NCBI GenBank assembly: GCA_905160935.1
Contig: CAJHZI010000744.1
Span: 526,501-590,500 of the forward strand
DNA: 64,000 nucleotides
Origin: Enchytraeus crypticus
Lineage: Eukaryota; Annelida; Clitellata; Enchytraeida; Enchytraeidae
Reading direction: 5' to 3'
Shown: positions 53,701 through 63,120 of the stretch, piece after piece
Layout: each line of letters opens with the position of its first letter
Numbering within the stretch: position 1 is the stretch's first letter
Notes under the pieces: model-generated
Database searches by the model: none
Seen by the model: the letters and a program-made list of their open reading frames with translations, nothing else
Told to the model about the DNA's origin: nothing
Made by a program: the position numbers and the translations under genes

Positions 53701-56700
53701 AAAATAACAGCACAAATTATAAGGAGTCTTCCGAGGTTAGTGATTGGTATCAATAGGAATTTTCAAGTATATGGTAACACTATGAATTATTAGCAGGTAG
53801 TTGACTTCAGCTTATTCATATTGCTAGCTCAATATGTTGCGTTAGAGCAATTTGTGTTCGATATTCTAAATAAGCTAGTTTTTAAAATCTTTTAAAAGTA
53901 GGAATATAGTAATGTCCTATCCAGCTTTTCTTCTATTTCTTATCACATTTATTAACTGTCTATCTGTACCCCATCTTTGAGGAGCTCCTTCATTTGTAAC
54001 TTTATTTATTTTTATATATTTGTACATATAAGTTTAGCATACTTTGCATATCGGTATACATTGTACTTATGCTAATCTATGTGTGTTCTTATCTGTGTCA
54101 ATACAGAATTATTCCAACGGGGATGTAGGCAACGCAAACACTTCAGAGTCGGATGTTTCGAGGGAGCAGTTCTTGAACGCGCTGCACAGCAGTGTCGAGA
54201 TATTTGTGAATAGAATGAAGAGCAACTCTCAAAGAGGGCGCAGTATAGCGAACGACTCCTCTGTGCAGACTCTCTTCATGACTCTCAACGCAATGCACCC
54301 ACAGCTCATCAGCTACATACAAGAGCAGGAGGAGCGCAGAGGTGACTAGTTGTTTGAATGCTCTTAAACTATTTCAATATTCTAAAATATATTTCTTCAA
54401 TATTCTAACATAAATTACTTCAATATTCTAAATACACTTCTTCAATATTCTAATATATGTTACTTCAATATTCTAAATACATTCCTTCAATATTCCAACT
54501 TAAATTACTTCAATATTTCTAAAATAAATTACTTCAAAAGTCTTCCTTTTAGCGTGCCTTAATCCCCATTTGGGGTTGACACAGAGGGGTCTAAGAGTGG
54601 TCTAGATAGGAAGTGGAGCATTAAGCTCGACCATCCATCGGCCCGACGCCACCAAGTGTACTCCACTAAGTTTTTATTCGCCCCTTGGAAGAGAAAAACC
54701 CACTCAGTGCTCGAACCCGAATTTCTTTTCCATGTGCTCAGCTCACTGTCAGAACTTTCATGATAACTTGATTGATTGTAACTTTTCTATGTGCTCAGCT
54801 CACTATCAGAACTTTCTTGATAATTTGATTGATCGTAACTTTTTCATGTGTTCAACTCACTATCAGAGCTTTCATGATAACTTGATTGATCGTAACTCTT
54901 CCATTTGTTCAGCTCACTATCAGTTTGATTGATCGTAACTTTTCCATGTGCTCAGCTCACTATCAGTTTGATTGATCGTAACTTTTCCATGTGTTCAGCG
55001 CACTACGAGAGCCTACAGGACAAGCTGACCCAGTTGAAGGACGCTCGGGACGCTCTGGACGTGCTCAGAGATGAGCACATGGAGAAGAAGAGAAGAGAAC
55101 AGGAGGAGCTGGAGAGACAGCGGCAGGTGCTTATGATGCAGAAACTGGAGCTGCTGCGCCAGAAGAAACAGGTTGAGTATTACTTTAAATAAGCAAATTA
55201 TATATCTAGTGTGTAATACATAACTACTTTAGAGTCAGTTACATATTATTACCCGCACTTATTAAACTTGTCGTAATCAATTGATCACTTACGCCTCTAT
55301 TGCTGGTTAAACTATTATTCAGAAATTTTTGTATTCACTAATAAATGTTGCATGGTTATTAACTACAAGGTCATCCGTCAAAATTATGTCGCTCTGCCAG
55401 TCACAGCGCTGTCCTTCAGGCTGATTGACCAATCAGCTTACTTCGTAAATAAAGCTAGAATATTTCTTAATCAGTGGTGTAGCTAATCAATGGTGTTAAC
55501 GCCCGAAAAGAGGCGCGCAGCTATGCATTACTTTACACAGCAATTCAAGCTTGCAGAATATCAAATTGTGACTAATCAGTAGTTTATACAACTGTTGAGG
55601 TTTAAACACTTGATTATCTCACTAGTAAATGTGACCTTAAGTATTGCTTTAAATGAGGTTAGAAAAATATATATCTAGTGTGTAATACATAACTAAGAGC
55701 TGTGTAGAGAATATATTTTCTAAATGTTTGAATTATAATGCTATCATTTAAAATAAAATTTTACTATTAAAAGTAATAATTTTAGCAATTACCGACTTTG
55801 CCAGTTGCTCCAGCCAGTGGCGTGGTCGGTAAGACACTCGACCGCGGATCAGTATGTGCTGGGTTCAAATCCTGGGCTCGCCCGTCACTGACATCGCTTT
55901 CGAGTGGGGAATCTGATGTTGACCTTGGCTTCAGCTTTTAAGTTTAATAATTTTATAAGTAATTGATTTTTAATAATTTGATAAGTAATTTTATAAAAGT
56001 ATGAATTTTTTAAATAATTATATAAGTAGGCCTAATTCAAATTCATTTTCTAATAAATTTATAAATAATTTTCTAGGAAGGTTAAATCATCAATTTAATT
56101 ACAATTTTTTAAAAAATTTATGTAATGCATGATTTATGCAACAAATTGAGCACTATACTGTAGATTTGAAATTTGAAGCTAAATTTTAAGCTGTTACCAT
56201 ACATTTGCAATGTTTGTGGATAACATTACTGTATTACTTGAGCATTTCAGGAAAATGTTGTTAGTATCAGACTTTTTGCAGTTTTTATGTATGGCTCATG
56301 AACGTCAAATTTTATATATTTTGCTTTTTGTAGCTTATTTTATTGGCTCAGTATTTTGAAGACTTTAATGTCTCTGAATTGTGCACGTTATAATGTCTCT
56401 GTATTGCACATGTTTTAATGTCTCTGTATTGTGCATGTTTTAATGTCTCTGTATTGTGCATGTTTTAATGTCTCTGTATTGCACATGTTTTAATGTCTCT
56501 GTATTGTGCTTGTTTTAATGTCACGGTATTGTGCACGTTATAGTGTCTCTGTATTGCACATGTTTTAATATCTCTGTATTGCACATGTTTTAATGTTTCT
56601 GTATTGTGCATGTTTTAATGTCTCTGTTTTGCTCATATTTTAATGTCTATGTAATGCGCTTGTTATATTGTCACTGTATAGTGCACATTTTAATGTCACT

Positions 56701-59700
56701 GTATCGCGCATGTCTTAATGTCTCTGTATTAATGTCTCTGCGCATATTTTAATATCTCTGTATTAATGTCTTTTCACATGCTTTAATGTCCTTGTATTAA
56801 TGTCTCTGTGTTGCTCATGTTTTAATGTCTGTTTTAATGTCTCTGCGTGTGTTTTAATGTCTCTGTTGTTGTTCAGGAGTACCTGGAGTATCAGCGCCAG
56901 CTTGCGCTGCAGCGCATGCAGGACCAGGAGATGGAGATGAGGAGGAGACTGGAGCAGCAGAAACAAGATCAGCAGATGAGAGCCATGCAGTACACCCACC
57001 CCCACTCAGGCGGCTATCCCACCCACCCCGCTCAGCTCCAGAACTACCCACCTCAATCAATGCCCAACTCTGAAGGCTCTCCACATCATCAGATACATCC
57101 GGGATCGTACGGATACGGGATGACCTCGTATGGAATGACGCTGCCGGCAGGCATGCCTGGACAGATATCTGGGCAAGCCCCTGCGCAAATGCCTGGTCAG
57201 TTGCCTGGGCCAGCTCCGGGTCAGATGCCCAGTCAGGTGTCAGGGCAGTTGTCTGGTCAGATGGGAGGCGGTCAGCCGATTTATGGGCAGGGTGGTGAGT
57301 ATTCTGGACAAGGCTACCAGCCTCAGATGTCGGGTTATCCTCAGAGCATGCCTCAGAGCATGCCCCAGAGCATGCCTCAGAGCATGCCTCAGAGCATGCC
57401 TCAGAGCATGCCTCAGAGCATGCCTCAGGGCATGCCTCAGGGCATGCCTCAGATGAGCTACGGAGGGGCCCCGCATCCTCAGATGCAGCAGCCGATGTAT
57501 GCCAATGGTTCCGGGCAGGGCATGGAAGGGTCGTTTAATATGCAGGGTGAGTTTTTTGAATGTCGAATTAAAAGTAGGACGATATAATTGAATGTTTGCC
57601 TCTTGATTGAGCTATTTTGTAGGTAGTTCTAATCTCTGGGCGAGCTATTAATCATGAGAAAGCTCAGTTCTAATTTGGGCTGAGCTGATGGTAGAGTTGG
57701 CCGATCACTGCTCTTTCGACTCATTAAGTGCTGCTCTTTGAAGTGAGCTGCTCTCGCTCACAGCTCAATGCTCTCTAAGAGCTGCTCTCAGTGAGCAGCT
57801 CCAGACAGCCAGTACTTAGGCCATGTAGCAGGCCTATAAAGGCGTACTCGCATTTAAAATGATCTAGGCCGGCGGTTTTTCATTCTCAGCCTCTCAGGCC
57901 GTGCTATGTAAGGCTGGCTATATATAGGTGACAGCTGTCGTCTCGAACACGTATAAACTACATGCACTAGCAGGTACATAATCCTAAATTAATAAGTGGG
58001 GAGAGTGGTGTAGGGTGCAATATTGCTAAACGTTTTGCATGTTTTCGAGCTTCTTTAATAAGACTCTTGAGATTGGTCGTACAAAATTATACAAAATCGC
58101 AGTAAAATTATAATTTTAAATTGAAAATTAATGAAGTTTAGCCAGATGCAGAGACAGAGACTATTGTGAAATTACTACAAACAATTAAAGTCAAAAACGT
58201 TCTCAGTGATTCAGAGTACTAAATGTAACTTTGAATGTTTACATACAAGTACACCCTAACGCTGCTGTACAACGAGTCAGTGACTACAGTCAGAGAAATT
58301 GCAGATTACCAATTTTTACATGGATTTGAGCAAAATAATGGTGGGTCGAGTTCCCTCTCTCGTAAAAAGTAGGAAGCGGTGTCCCACGCATTCTCGCCCC
58401 CAGTGGCGGAACTAGAAAAATTTTAAGGGGCCCGACATTTTTTTTGAGAGTACACAATTTTTTGCTTACACCCCGTCTTCTTCGGCACATGTGATGCAAT
58501 CAGCAGCAATTCTGTGGGGATGGGGGGCTCAATTTTTGTTTCACTATGGTGCGCTCAGCTCATAGAATGATTGTATCCCCGTATCATACCCCCCCTCCCC
58601 ACTAATACCCGTACTAAATTCAGGGGAAAGCGTACAATTCTACATTTGTTTTGGAAAATGTAGGTTTATTTTCACCTCTGAAGAAACTCAGCGGATTGGA
58701 CGAATTGCAAAAAGACCTAATTTGGCGGTAGGGGGGGGCTTAAGCCCCTCCCAGCCAAGGCTGCTACACCACTGCTCCAGGACACAGTTCACATTTTTTG
58801 CTTACACCCTTTTTTCTTCTTATACAGTGGTTAAAGTGATAATTGAAAGCTAGTGAAACGGTCAACATTTTTTGGGTCCCCATCCAATATACAGGGCTCC
58901 TAGTATACCAAGTATGTATATTTGAAAAAATCGAGCTATGGAACTATTTGAGTTCCCTCTTGTACCCTCCCCCCATCCGCTGCCCTTATAGATATATTTA
59001 CACTTAGAAATTTCCATAGAAGCATTGAAAATATATTTAACATTTTTTATCGGAGGACCTAGGGGGGGCCCGGGCCGCCTGGATCCGCCACTGCCCGCCT
59101 CACTACACCACTGTTAATGGCAAAATAAATGCAGAGACGGTAGTTTATTTATAAAGCTGTTTAAGATGGGTAGAGTTAGACTTTAGACAGAAAGTTAGGA
59201 CCATCACTGATGGTACCTTGGAATGCGGTATAAACCTGCTTAAGCTATATTTGTACGCATATAATTAATGACTTGATACAAATTTAAGACTGATGACCAT
59301 GGGGTAGTAATACAGTGACATTAATATTCATATAGTTGTTCTTTAGACTATCGCTTCAGCGTATGTATATTGTATAATGTATATTAATTCAACGTTGTCA
59401 GCTTATAACACTCGCATGCAGGGTTACCATCCGTTTCAAAAGCTTTTAGGCCAACGACTTAACGAAACTGCCTTATAAATAGCCAAATTGCGCATGAAAC
59501 CCGCAAATATGGCAACACTGCTGACCCGAGGAGTAGACTAGAGAACTTAGACGTGGAAGTCACGTGGGCATACGCACAGGCTCAGTGCAGTTACTGTAGC
59601 AAGTGCCTGGAGCAGTTGAGAGCAGTGAGCACTAGACACAGTCTCAGTGTAGTTACTGTAGCCAGTGCCTGGACCAGTTAAGAGCAGTGAACAGCTAAAA

Positions 59701-60664
59701 AGAGTCGGCTCACTGAGATGTGCGAATCGTTTAAATGCTGCTCTCAAATGAGTCGTTAAGCACATCACTAGCTGATCGCTCATTGGCTCGTTAGTATGTT
59801 GTTTAACTGCGGATCATTAGATCTACGATTCATATACTATTACTCTTCCCTTCACTGATATGTTATCGAGCAGGAAACGGCATTAAACTTGACTTTATTT
59901 CTTTGACTCAATCTAGGGTTTTCTTTGGCGCGCCAATTATAAATTACTGAGAGTAAAAATAAAAATTGCTTTTAAATATGTGTAGGCTTCCAATAAGTGC
60001 TGGATTGTAAACACCATTGTTTGTACTAATTGAAACACGATCACTAATATTCATTAACTTATTTTGTGTTAGAGTGATGTGCTTCCAACTGTTATTGAAT
60101 CGGATGGCACCTACCAAATAACGTGCTAACTCTTGATATAATGCCTGAAGAGAGCAGGACTTGGAGTCCTTTTTGTGCGTGATGTTTTCAGATTAGTTGA
60201 TAGCATATGATCATAATTGTTAATCATTAATTAAAATAGATGATTGACTGATGATATGGTGTGAGACTTAGAGGATTGGAGAAGGTCTATTCTTATCTTG
60301 ATCCTTGTTAACTGGGATTGAAGAGAAGATGATGATGATGATGCCGATGCGGATGTACAAGCTTGATTTTATTTAATTTCATTTATTGCAAATTCACGTC
60401 ACCGACAACTATGTACGTACAATTGTATTAATGCAGAAAACTAGGCTACTTGTTGATGTGTAGCTTTAAATAGAAGAAAATTACACATTTTGCTATTGGC
60501 ATGTTTTAGGCATGACTAACGCATTGCCGCAGCAGATATCTGGTGGTTTGGAGTATATGCCGCCACATTCCATGCAAGGTCAGGGTCAGCAGTACATGCC
60601 CGAGCAGCAGATGCAGCAACATCAGCCTGGTCCTAACGAGTCGGCTTTGATAAACTTTGATTAA
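44587..60664 (+). CDS. HGS: Hrs, ESCRT-0 ubiquitin sorting subunit, 13 exons (5' incomplete)
   Basis: Exons: 44587-44745, 46147-46239, 47131-47251, 48154-48275, 49088-49212, 50368-50440, 51790-51891, 52685-52765, 53532-53735, 54107-54341, 54999-55171, 56877-57546, 60510-60664. They join in frame to 770 residues from KATSKLLL; the first 13 or so residues (short first exon) were not found. VHS domain: exons 1-4 ([37 protein letters not shown]). FYVE zinc finger: exons 4-5, with [10 protein letters not shown], the RKHHCRACG basic motif and eight zinc-binding Cys. [22 protein letters not shown]. Hrs helical and coiled-coil region: exons 9-12. Then a Pro/Gln/Met-rich region and a C-terminal clathrin box LINFD. 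In animals Hrs binds PI3P on endosomes, captures ubiquitinated cargo with STAM and recruits clathrin and ESCRT-I. Human HGS is 777 residues. Confidence 0.95.
44755..45320. repeat. Minisatellite starting 10 bp after an HGS donor
   Basis: About 37 units of 15-16 bp, GTGTATTGTAGAGT(A/G), with shorter deletions. All minus-strand frames stay open as reading artefacts. Confidence 0.93.
45525..45690 (+). pseudogene. LINE-C 3' fragment
   Basis: Nucleotide match to 7870-8030: AATCTGCCATGGGTAGATGC, CAATATGGAACTCTCTGCC, AAGATCTTCGATCTTGTAAT. HGS intron. Confidence 0.7.
45712..45925 (-). repeat. GAT-tailed dispersed repeat (tail lost)
   Basis: AATCCCAGTTTAGCTAGGGT, CACCAACCGAAAACCCTTTC, GGTAGGATCTTAGTGCTTAG, ATCCCGGACAAAGCATGGG. 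HGS intron. Confidence 0.65.
46147..46239 (+). CDS. HGS: HGS VHS-domain exon 2
   Basis: Acceptor TAATAG|GTTCTAG, donor GCTCGG|GTTGAG. Encodes [20 protein letters not shown]. Confidence 0.92.
46496..46735 (+). mobile_element. SINE-4 copy
   Basis: AACAGGAAACCACCTCAGGA, GGGATAAACTCATTGATCAA, GAGTGCTCTTTATGGAGCAT, and a decayed 3' hairpin CTGCCGCTTGCAG. HGS intron. Confidence 0.65.
46740..47130. other. HGS intron without recognised elements
   Basis: AT-rich, ending with an ATT run just before the exon at 47131. Nothing else supported. Confidence 0.4.
47131..47251 (+). CDS. HGS: HGS VHS-domain exon 3
   Basis: Acceptor TGTTTAG|ACTCGT, donor TGAAG|GTAGGG, phase 1. Encodes [20 protein letters not shown]. 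Confidence 0.93.
47252..48153. other. HGS intron without recognised elements
   Basis: 902-bp intron. No repeat family or coding signal recognised. Confidence 0.4.
48154..48275 (+). CDS. HGS: HGS exon, VHS end and FYVE start
   Basis: Acceptor TTTTCAG|GTGCAAG, donor CGCAAG|GTATGA. Encodes [19 protein letters not shown] and [14 protein letters not shown], the first zinc ligands. Confidence 0.94.
48541..48656 (+). repeat. GAT-tailed dispersed repeat, short copy
   Basis: GCCTAGGTTCCAGAAATTGC, ATTCGTAACCCGACCTTACT, ending in GATGATGATGATGATGA. HGS intron. Confidence 0.7.
48835..49078 (+). mobile_element. SINE-2 copy, full length, next to the FYVE exon
   Basis: CAATAGCGTAGGGGTAATGT, GTGGGTTCGAATCCCAGCCG (B box), CACTTGATTGGTTACACGG, GTGATAGATATCAATGTAG and TATAATGTGTGTTTTTACG. 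Its 3' end forms the pyrimidine-rich context of the acceptor at 49087. Confidence 0.85.
49088..49212 (+). CDS. HGS: HGS exon, FYVE zinc finger
   Basis: Acceptor TTGTTAG|CATCAC, donor CAACAA|GTTTGT, phase 2. Encodes [36 protein letters not shown]-2 ends about 10-20 bp before the acceptor. Confidence 0.95.
49440..50047 (+). pseudogene. LINE-B-like 3' end
   Basis: Short frames with [20 protein letters not shown] and KSYLLSIL resemble the C-terminus of CR1-like ORF2. The untranslated part has a hairpin GGGTATATATACCC near 49977 and ends with AATAAACAAACATAG. The layout matches the LINE-B copy at 19000. HGS intron. Confidence 0.65.
50211..50335 (-). mobile_element. SINE-1 copy, diverged
   Basis: AAACTGATGTTAAGAATAG, GATACAGGCGAGCTCAGAAT, GCGGCCATTGGCTG. 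Lies 32 bp before the HGS exon at 50368. Confidence 0.5.
50368..50440 (+). CDS. HGS: HGS linker exon
   Basis: Acceptor GTTTTAG|ACCTCC, donor TCGCAG|GTAGGA. Encodes [19 protein letters not shown], like LPPEYLTSPLSQQSQ in human. Confidence 0.92.
50514..50660 (+). mobile_element. SINE-2 copy, internally deleted
   Basis: TGTCTCAATAGCTTAGGGGT, CATGGGTTCGAATCGCAGCC, then a jump to TTGATCATTTGACTATTATG. HGS intron. Confidence 0.75.
50990..51245. repeat. GAT-tailed repeat fragment plus LINE-D 3' end
   Basis: 50990-51085 matches the GAT-tailed family (minus). 51105-51245 matches the LINE-D 3' end (minus: CCACGACAACATCTAGCACG, AGGAAACCAGTTCAAAGGTA). Confidence 0.6.
51790..51891 (+). CDS. HGS: HGS UIM exon
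   Basis: Acceptor GTCTTAG|GCCCCG, donor AAACAG|GTAACA. Ubiquitin-interacting motif [18 protein letters not shown]. Confidence 0.94.
51992..52046. repeat. Short foldback of GAT-tailed repeat ends
   Basis: TCATCATCATCTTCCC and GGGAAGATGATGATGATGA flank about 17 bp, forming a strong hairpin that joins two opposed repeat tails. Confidence 0.8.
52449..52658. mobile_element. Small MITE with AGTGGCGTAGCCA ends
   Basis: AGTGGCGTAGCCA at the left and its exact inverse TGGCTACGCCACT at the right. The flanking 8-mers GTTGATAA and GTTGACGA agree at 6 of 8 positions. About 210 bp, in the HGS intron 27 bp before the exon at 52685. Confidence 0.7.
52685..52765 (+). CDS. HGS: HGS Gly/Ser-rich exon
   Basis: Acceptor TATAG|CGTGGT, donor CCGTCG|GTTAGT. 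Encodes [20 protein letters not shown], in the place of the Ser/Tyr-rich linker of other Hrs proteins. Low conservation, but in frame at both ends. Confidence 0.82.
52920..53531. other. HGS intron without recognised elements
   Basis: AT-rich; no repeat family or coding signal recognised. Confidence 0.35.
53532..53735 (+). CDS. HGS: HGS exon with [13 protein letters not shown]
   Basis: Acceptor GTGCAG|AAAGTC, donor [31 protein letters not shown] matches DIDPELARYLNRNYWEKKQ of human Hrs. Confidence 0.94.
54107..54341 (+). CDS. HGS: HGS helical-domain exon
   Basis: Acceptor ATACAG|AATTAT, donor CAGAG|GTGACT, phase 1. Contains [20 protein letters not shown] and [20 protein letters not shown]. 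Confidence 0.94.
54735..54998 (+). repeat. Array of copies of the HGS exon 3' splice site
   Basis: Five upstream copies of GTGCTCAG|CTCACTATCAGAGC-like sequence have junctions at 54742, 54799, 54856 (AG lost to AA), 54913 and 54956, before the true exon start at 54999. Spacing is 57, 57, 57, 43 and 43 bp. Each unit duplicates the acceptor and about 15 bases of the exon start. Confidence 0.9.
54999..55171 (+). CDS. HGS: HGS coiled-coil exon
   Basis: Acceptor GTTCAG|CGCACT, donor AAACAG|GTTGAG. Encodes [20 protein letters not shown] and a charged coiled coil. Preceded by an array of imitation 3' splice sites. Confidence 0.94.
55390..55650. repeat. Dispersed repeat shared with 33640-33880
   Basis: Shared in order: CTGTCCTTCAGG, TCGTAAATAAAGCTAGAATA, GCCCGAAAAGAGG, GCTATGCATT, GCAGAATATC, GACTAATCAGTAGTTTA and TTATCTCACTAGTAAAT. 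HGS intron. Confidence 0.55.
55806..55940 (+). mobile_element. SINE-1 copy
   Basis: CAGCCAGTGGCGTGGTCGGT, AAGACACTCGACCGCGGATC, GGGTTCAAATCCTGGGCTCG and TTCGAGTGGGGAATCTGATG. Well preserved. Confidence 0.85.
56385..56865. repeat. 27-bp minisatellite ending at an HGS acceptor
   Basis: About 17 units of TAATGTCTCTGTATTGTGCA plus TGTTT. The last units (GTGTTTTAATGTCTCTGTTG) run to within a few bases of GTTCAG|GAGTAC and provide the pyrimidine tract. Confidence 0.92.
56877..57546 (+). CDS. HGS: HGS Pro/Gln-rich exon with MPQS repeats
   Basis: Acceptor GTTCAG|GAGTAC, donor CAGG|GTGAGT, phase 1. Coiled coil [20 protein letters not shown], then Gln/Pro/Met-rich sequence. A 12-bp coding repeat at about 57340-57455 gives (QSMP)n, then QGMPQ variants. 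Confidence 0.93.
57692..59770. mobile_element. 2.1-kb hAT-like element with a nested MITE
   Basis: The left end TAGAGTTGGCCGATCACTGC and the inverse of the right end (TAGTGATGTGCTTAACGACT) are related, and both lead into GAGCTGCTCT-rich blocks. The flanks are GCTGATGG (57684-57691) and GCTGATCG (59771-59778), 7 of 8 matching. No transposase seen. It occupies most of the last HGS intron and contains the MITE at 58399-59093. Confidence 0.7.
58399..59093. mobile_element. hAT-like MITE, same family as 178-1284
   Basis: The left end CAGTGGCGGAACTAG pairs with the right end CTGGATCCGCCACTG. The flanking 8-mers CTCGCCCC and CCCGCCTC agree at 6 of 8 positions. The body is colinear with the copy at 178-1284 without that copy's SINE insert. 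Confidence 0.75.
60265..60350 (+). repeat. GAT-tailed dispersed repeat fragment
   Basis: GAGAAGGTCTATTCTTATCT, TTGATCCTTGTTAACTGGGA, ending GATGATGATGATGATG. 160 bp before the last HGS exon. Confidence 0.6.
60510..60664 (+). CDS. HGS: HGS last exon, clathrin box
   Basis: Acceptor TTTTAG|GCATGAC; stop TAA at 60662-60664. Ends NESALINFD, equivalent to the human LISFD clathrin-binding box. Confidence 0.95.
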
Positions 60665-62310
60665 GAGTTAATAATGTGCAGTGGAAACATTGTATGTGCT
60701 TTGAATGTCATCATCTTAGGGCTTCTGTTCCTTTGTTTGCATGTTGACTAAATTATTATAGTTTCTCCAGGCATTGAACGCTTATCGTTAGTTTCACTGC
60801 AGTTTTACTGAGCGATGGATTGTAATATGATATTGAGAACTTTATTGCATTATGAAACATAAGTTTACATATATATTGTTATCTATTTAAGTTTAGTTCA
60901 TTAAGCCTCACAGTCTTATGTTGCAGCCATTCACCATGTACAGACGCTGAGCCACTAAAGAATGACTTGATTAGTGCATTGTAATTTAGAGAAGCCAGAT
61001 TTTATTCTCTAATTTATTCTGCCAGAAATATAATGCTGCTCCTATCTAAAGATGCGTACTTTAAATTCTAGCATTATATTTATTCAGTGCCGGCTGGTGG
61101 CCGAGTGTGTAGCACGTTTGCTTGGTAACAAGAGGTTGAGGTTCGAAATCCCATCGGAACGTTGTCCCAGTACGCGTGTGGTGCTGAACTGACGTTAAAC
61201 TTCGCTAAGATTTTATATAGGCCCTATTGCGATCTGTTTTTGAAAATCTAGATCACATTCCAGAATTACGATCGCCAATTAATTTAATATCGAAATTGAG
61301 ATATTCATGAATGGGTTTGCGTTGTATGCAGACCTTTTGCGTCTATTTCCTTTTATTTTGATTTTTATCGCATGTTAATAGTACACAGTTAAATGAAATC
61401 TTCTGTACGGAACGTCTGATAGGGAGTACTTTGAATACTTTGAGATGTTCAGGCGCGTAGGCATAATTAACTGCTCCTTAACGTTCTTCGCTTGTTACAG
61501 ACTTTTACTTATAACTATATATAGCAGGCCTATGTGTGCAATTTTATGTGTCCAATTTGTGCGCACTACCATTGCTACTATCAGTTCACTTACACGTAGT
61601 CTTTAATTGTTAAGCGGCTGATTAGAAGTGAATCAAAAATATCAACAATAAACGGACTGGGTCAAAAATATTCCTGTCTCGAAATCTCTGTAATGTCAGT
61701 GAAACTCTAAATATTTTCAAAATATTTTCATACATTCTAGAAGAGTCAATTTTAAATCGTAGAATTATTATACTCTTTATATTTTCGACAGAATTTTAAA
61801 GTAGTAGGCCAAATTACGTTCATTAGAACTGTATGTTATATTGTGAAAACAGTTTTAGTTTTGCCTAACTTGTCAAGATCACGTTACGAAGATTTTACCC
61901 CAGTCGACTATACTCAACGCGAATTTAGCGGCTTACAATCTACAGAATAGAGTAGAACTCGTATAAGTTATAGTTTGTATATAAAGTGATCTGTTGAAAA
62001 TGAATAAAAAAAGGATTGTCCCTTCTCTGTAGGGAATTCTTCAGGGGTTAATGGATTTGAAGCACTTGGGAGGCTCCTACCCCAAATTACCAGTGTGTCC
62101 TATAGAATTTTGACAGAAGTTTTTGTCTTGCGAGATTGAGAAAAATGTGGCTAAGAATTTCAATCTGGACAACCTGAAACGTCGTACGTTTAGGGCGTAT
62201 TTATAGATATCTGGCAATAATTCTGCTGGTGAGGCTGATTTTCATTCGCTTGAATGTTTTCTTTATGTTACTGTGTTTAGTGAAGATATGACTAGAATAC
62301 AATAAATCAT
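60665..62310 (+). other. HGS: Probable HGS 3' UTR and flank
   Basis: No coding signal. AATAAA occurs at 61647-61652, 62003-62008 and 62301-62306; any could end the HGS transcript. A tRNA-like SINE interrupts it at 61082. Confidence 0.4.
61082..61205 (+). mobile_element. tRNA-derived SINE, third type
   Basis: A-box-like TGGCCGAGTGTGTAGCACG and B-box-like GAGGTTCGAAATCCCATCG resemble a class II tRNA. Followed by CGTGTGGTGCTGAACTGACG, like the CTGACGTTAA segment of SINE-1. A single copy is visible here. Not a tRNA gene: the acceptor stem cannot be closed. Confidence 0.6.
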
Positions 62311-62904
62311 GTCGTTTGTAACTTTGTATTGTGTTGTCGAGATTGTATTTAGTTACCGATGCATTTAGGGTTCCATATCATGCTTCAGGCCTTTCAAAAC
62401 GCCGGTGTTGTGTCCCGGACATTAGAGATTTGTCCAGCCGTTTACCGTTTCTGTAATGGAGAAGGCGGCAAAGTAATAACAGAATAAGTCCGTATGAAAC
62501 CACTTTCTGAGTAGTATTAGCCTTATAGGCCTACATGTACACGTACTGTATATCTTAAATTTAAGGCTAATTAATTAGCTCTTATTAATTTAATAACTTT
62601 AAATTTAAACTAGGCCTACATACATGATATATGTTTTATGCCTACACTTAATTAAAACTGGACGATTGGTAAAAGCTTAATGATGAGATTACTCGGTTGA
62701 TAAACTATATTTCCTTCTAAAAATCTTCCTTAGCAAACATCCACCGAGAAGATCCATCGATTACCGATATACAACAAATTTAGTCTTCTTTTTAACAGAT
62801 TGAGAATGGATGTGATAGCTCTAATCTTGAAATCAAAAGCACACATTCCATACCAGTTGAGCACTCTCTGAAATTTATAACGATTTTGCTGTTCACAACA
62901 ACTC

Positions 62905-63120
62905 TTAAATTTGCCTTCGTCCTCTTATTAAACTGTACCCCGTGGGTGGCGTGCCTCTCTTCCTTGTTCTTGTAACATCCTGACTCAGCATTTGATCGTT
63001 GAGCGACCGACCCGTGTTCAAACCTCGCAGTAACCCTCGAAAGAAGAAGAGTCTACTGACGGCATCTCTGTCAAAAGCCTCAGAAAGATCCCCCGATGTC
63101 TCCGAGTAACGACTGGGCTC
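62905..63120 (-). CDS. Possible minus-strand terminal exon, unknown gene
   Basis: From an acceptor-like ACTTACAG at about 63128 the frame reads SHSSEPSRYSETSGDLSEA, DRDAVSRLFFFRGLLRGL and ends SLIRGRRQI. Balanced codons and GC above the flanks suggest real or once-real coding. No family recognised; it could also be part of a mobile element. Confidence 0.3.
   Translation of the reverse strand, partial: EPSRYSETSGDLSEAFDRDAVSRLFFFRGLLRGLNTGRSLNDQMLSQDVTRTRKRGTPPTGYSLIRGRRQI

Noticed and set aside
54735-54998. Regularly spaced direct repeats resembling a CRISPR array
   Set aside because: The repeats adjoin without unique spacers, lie in an animal gene intron, and duplicate the local splice site.
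7402-61205. tRNA-like A and B boxes at more than a dozen positions
   Set aside because: They belong to SINE families: acceptor stems do not pair, the sequence continues into a shared SINE body, and copies are diverged. No tRNA gene is claimed.
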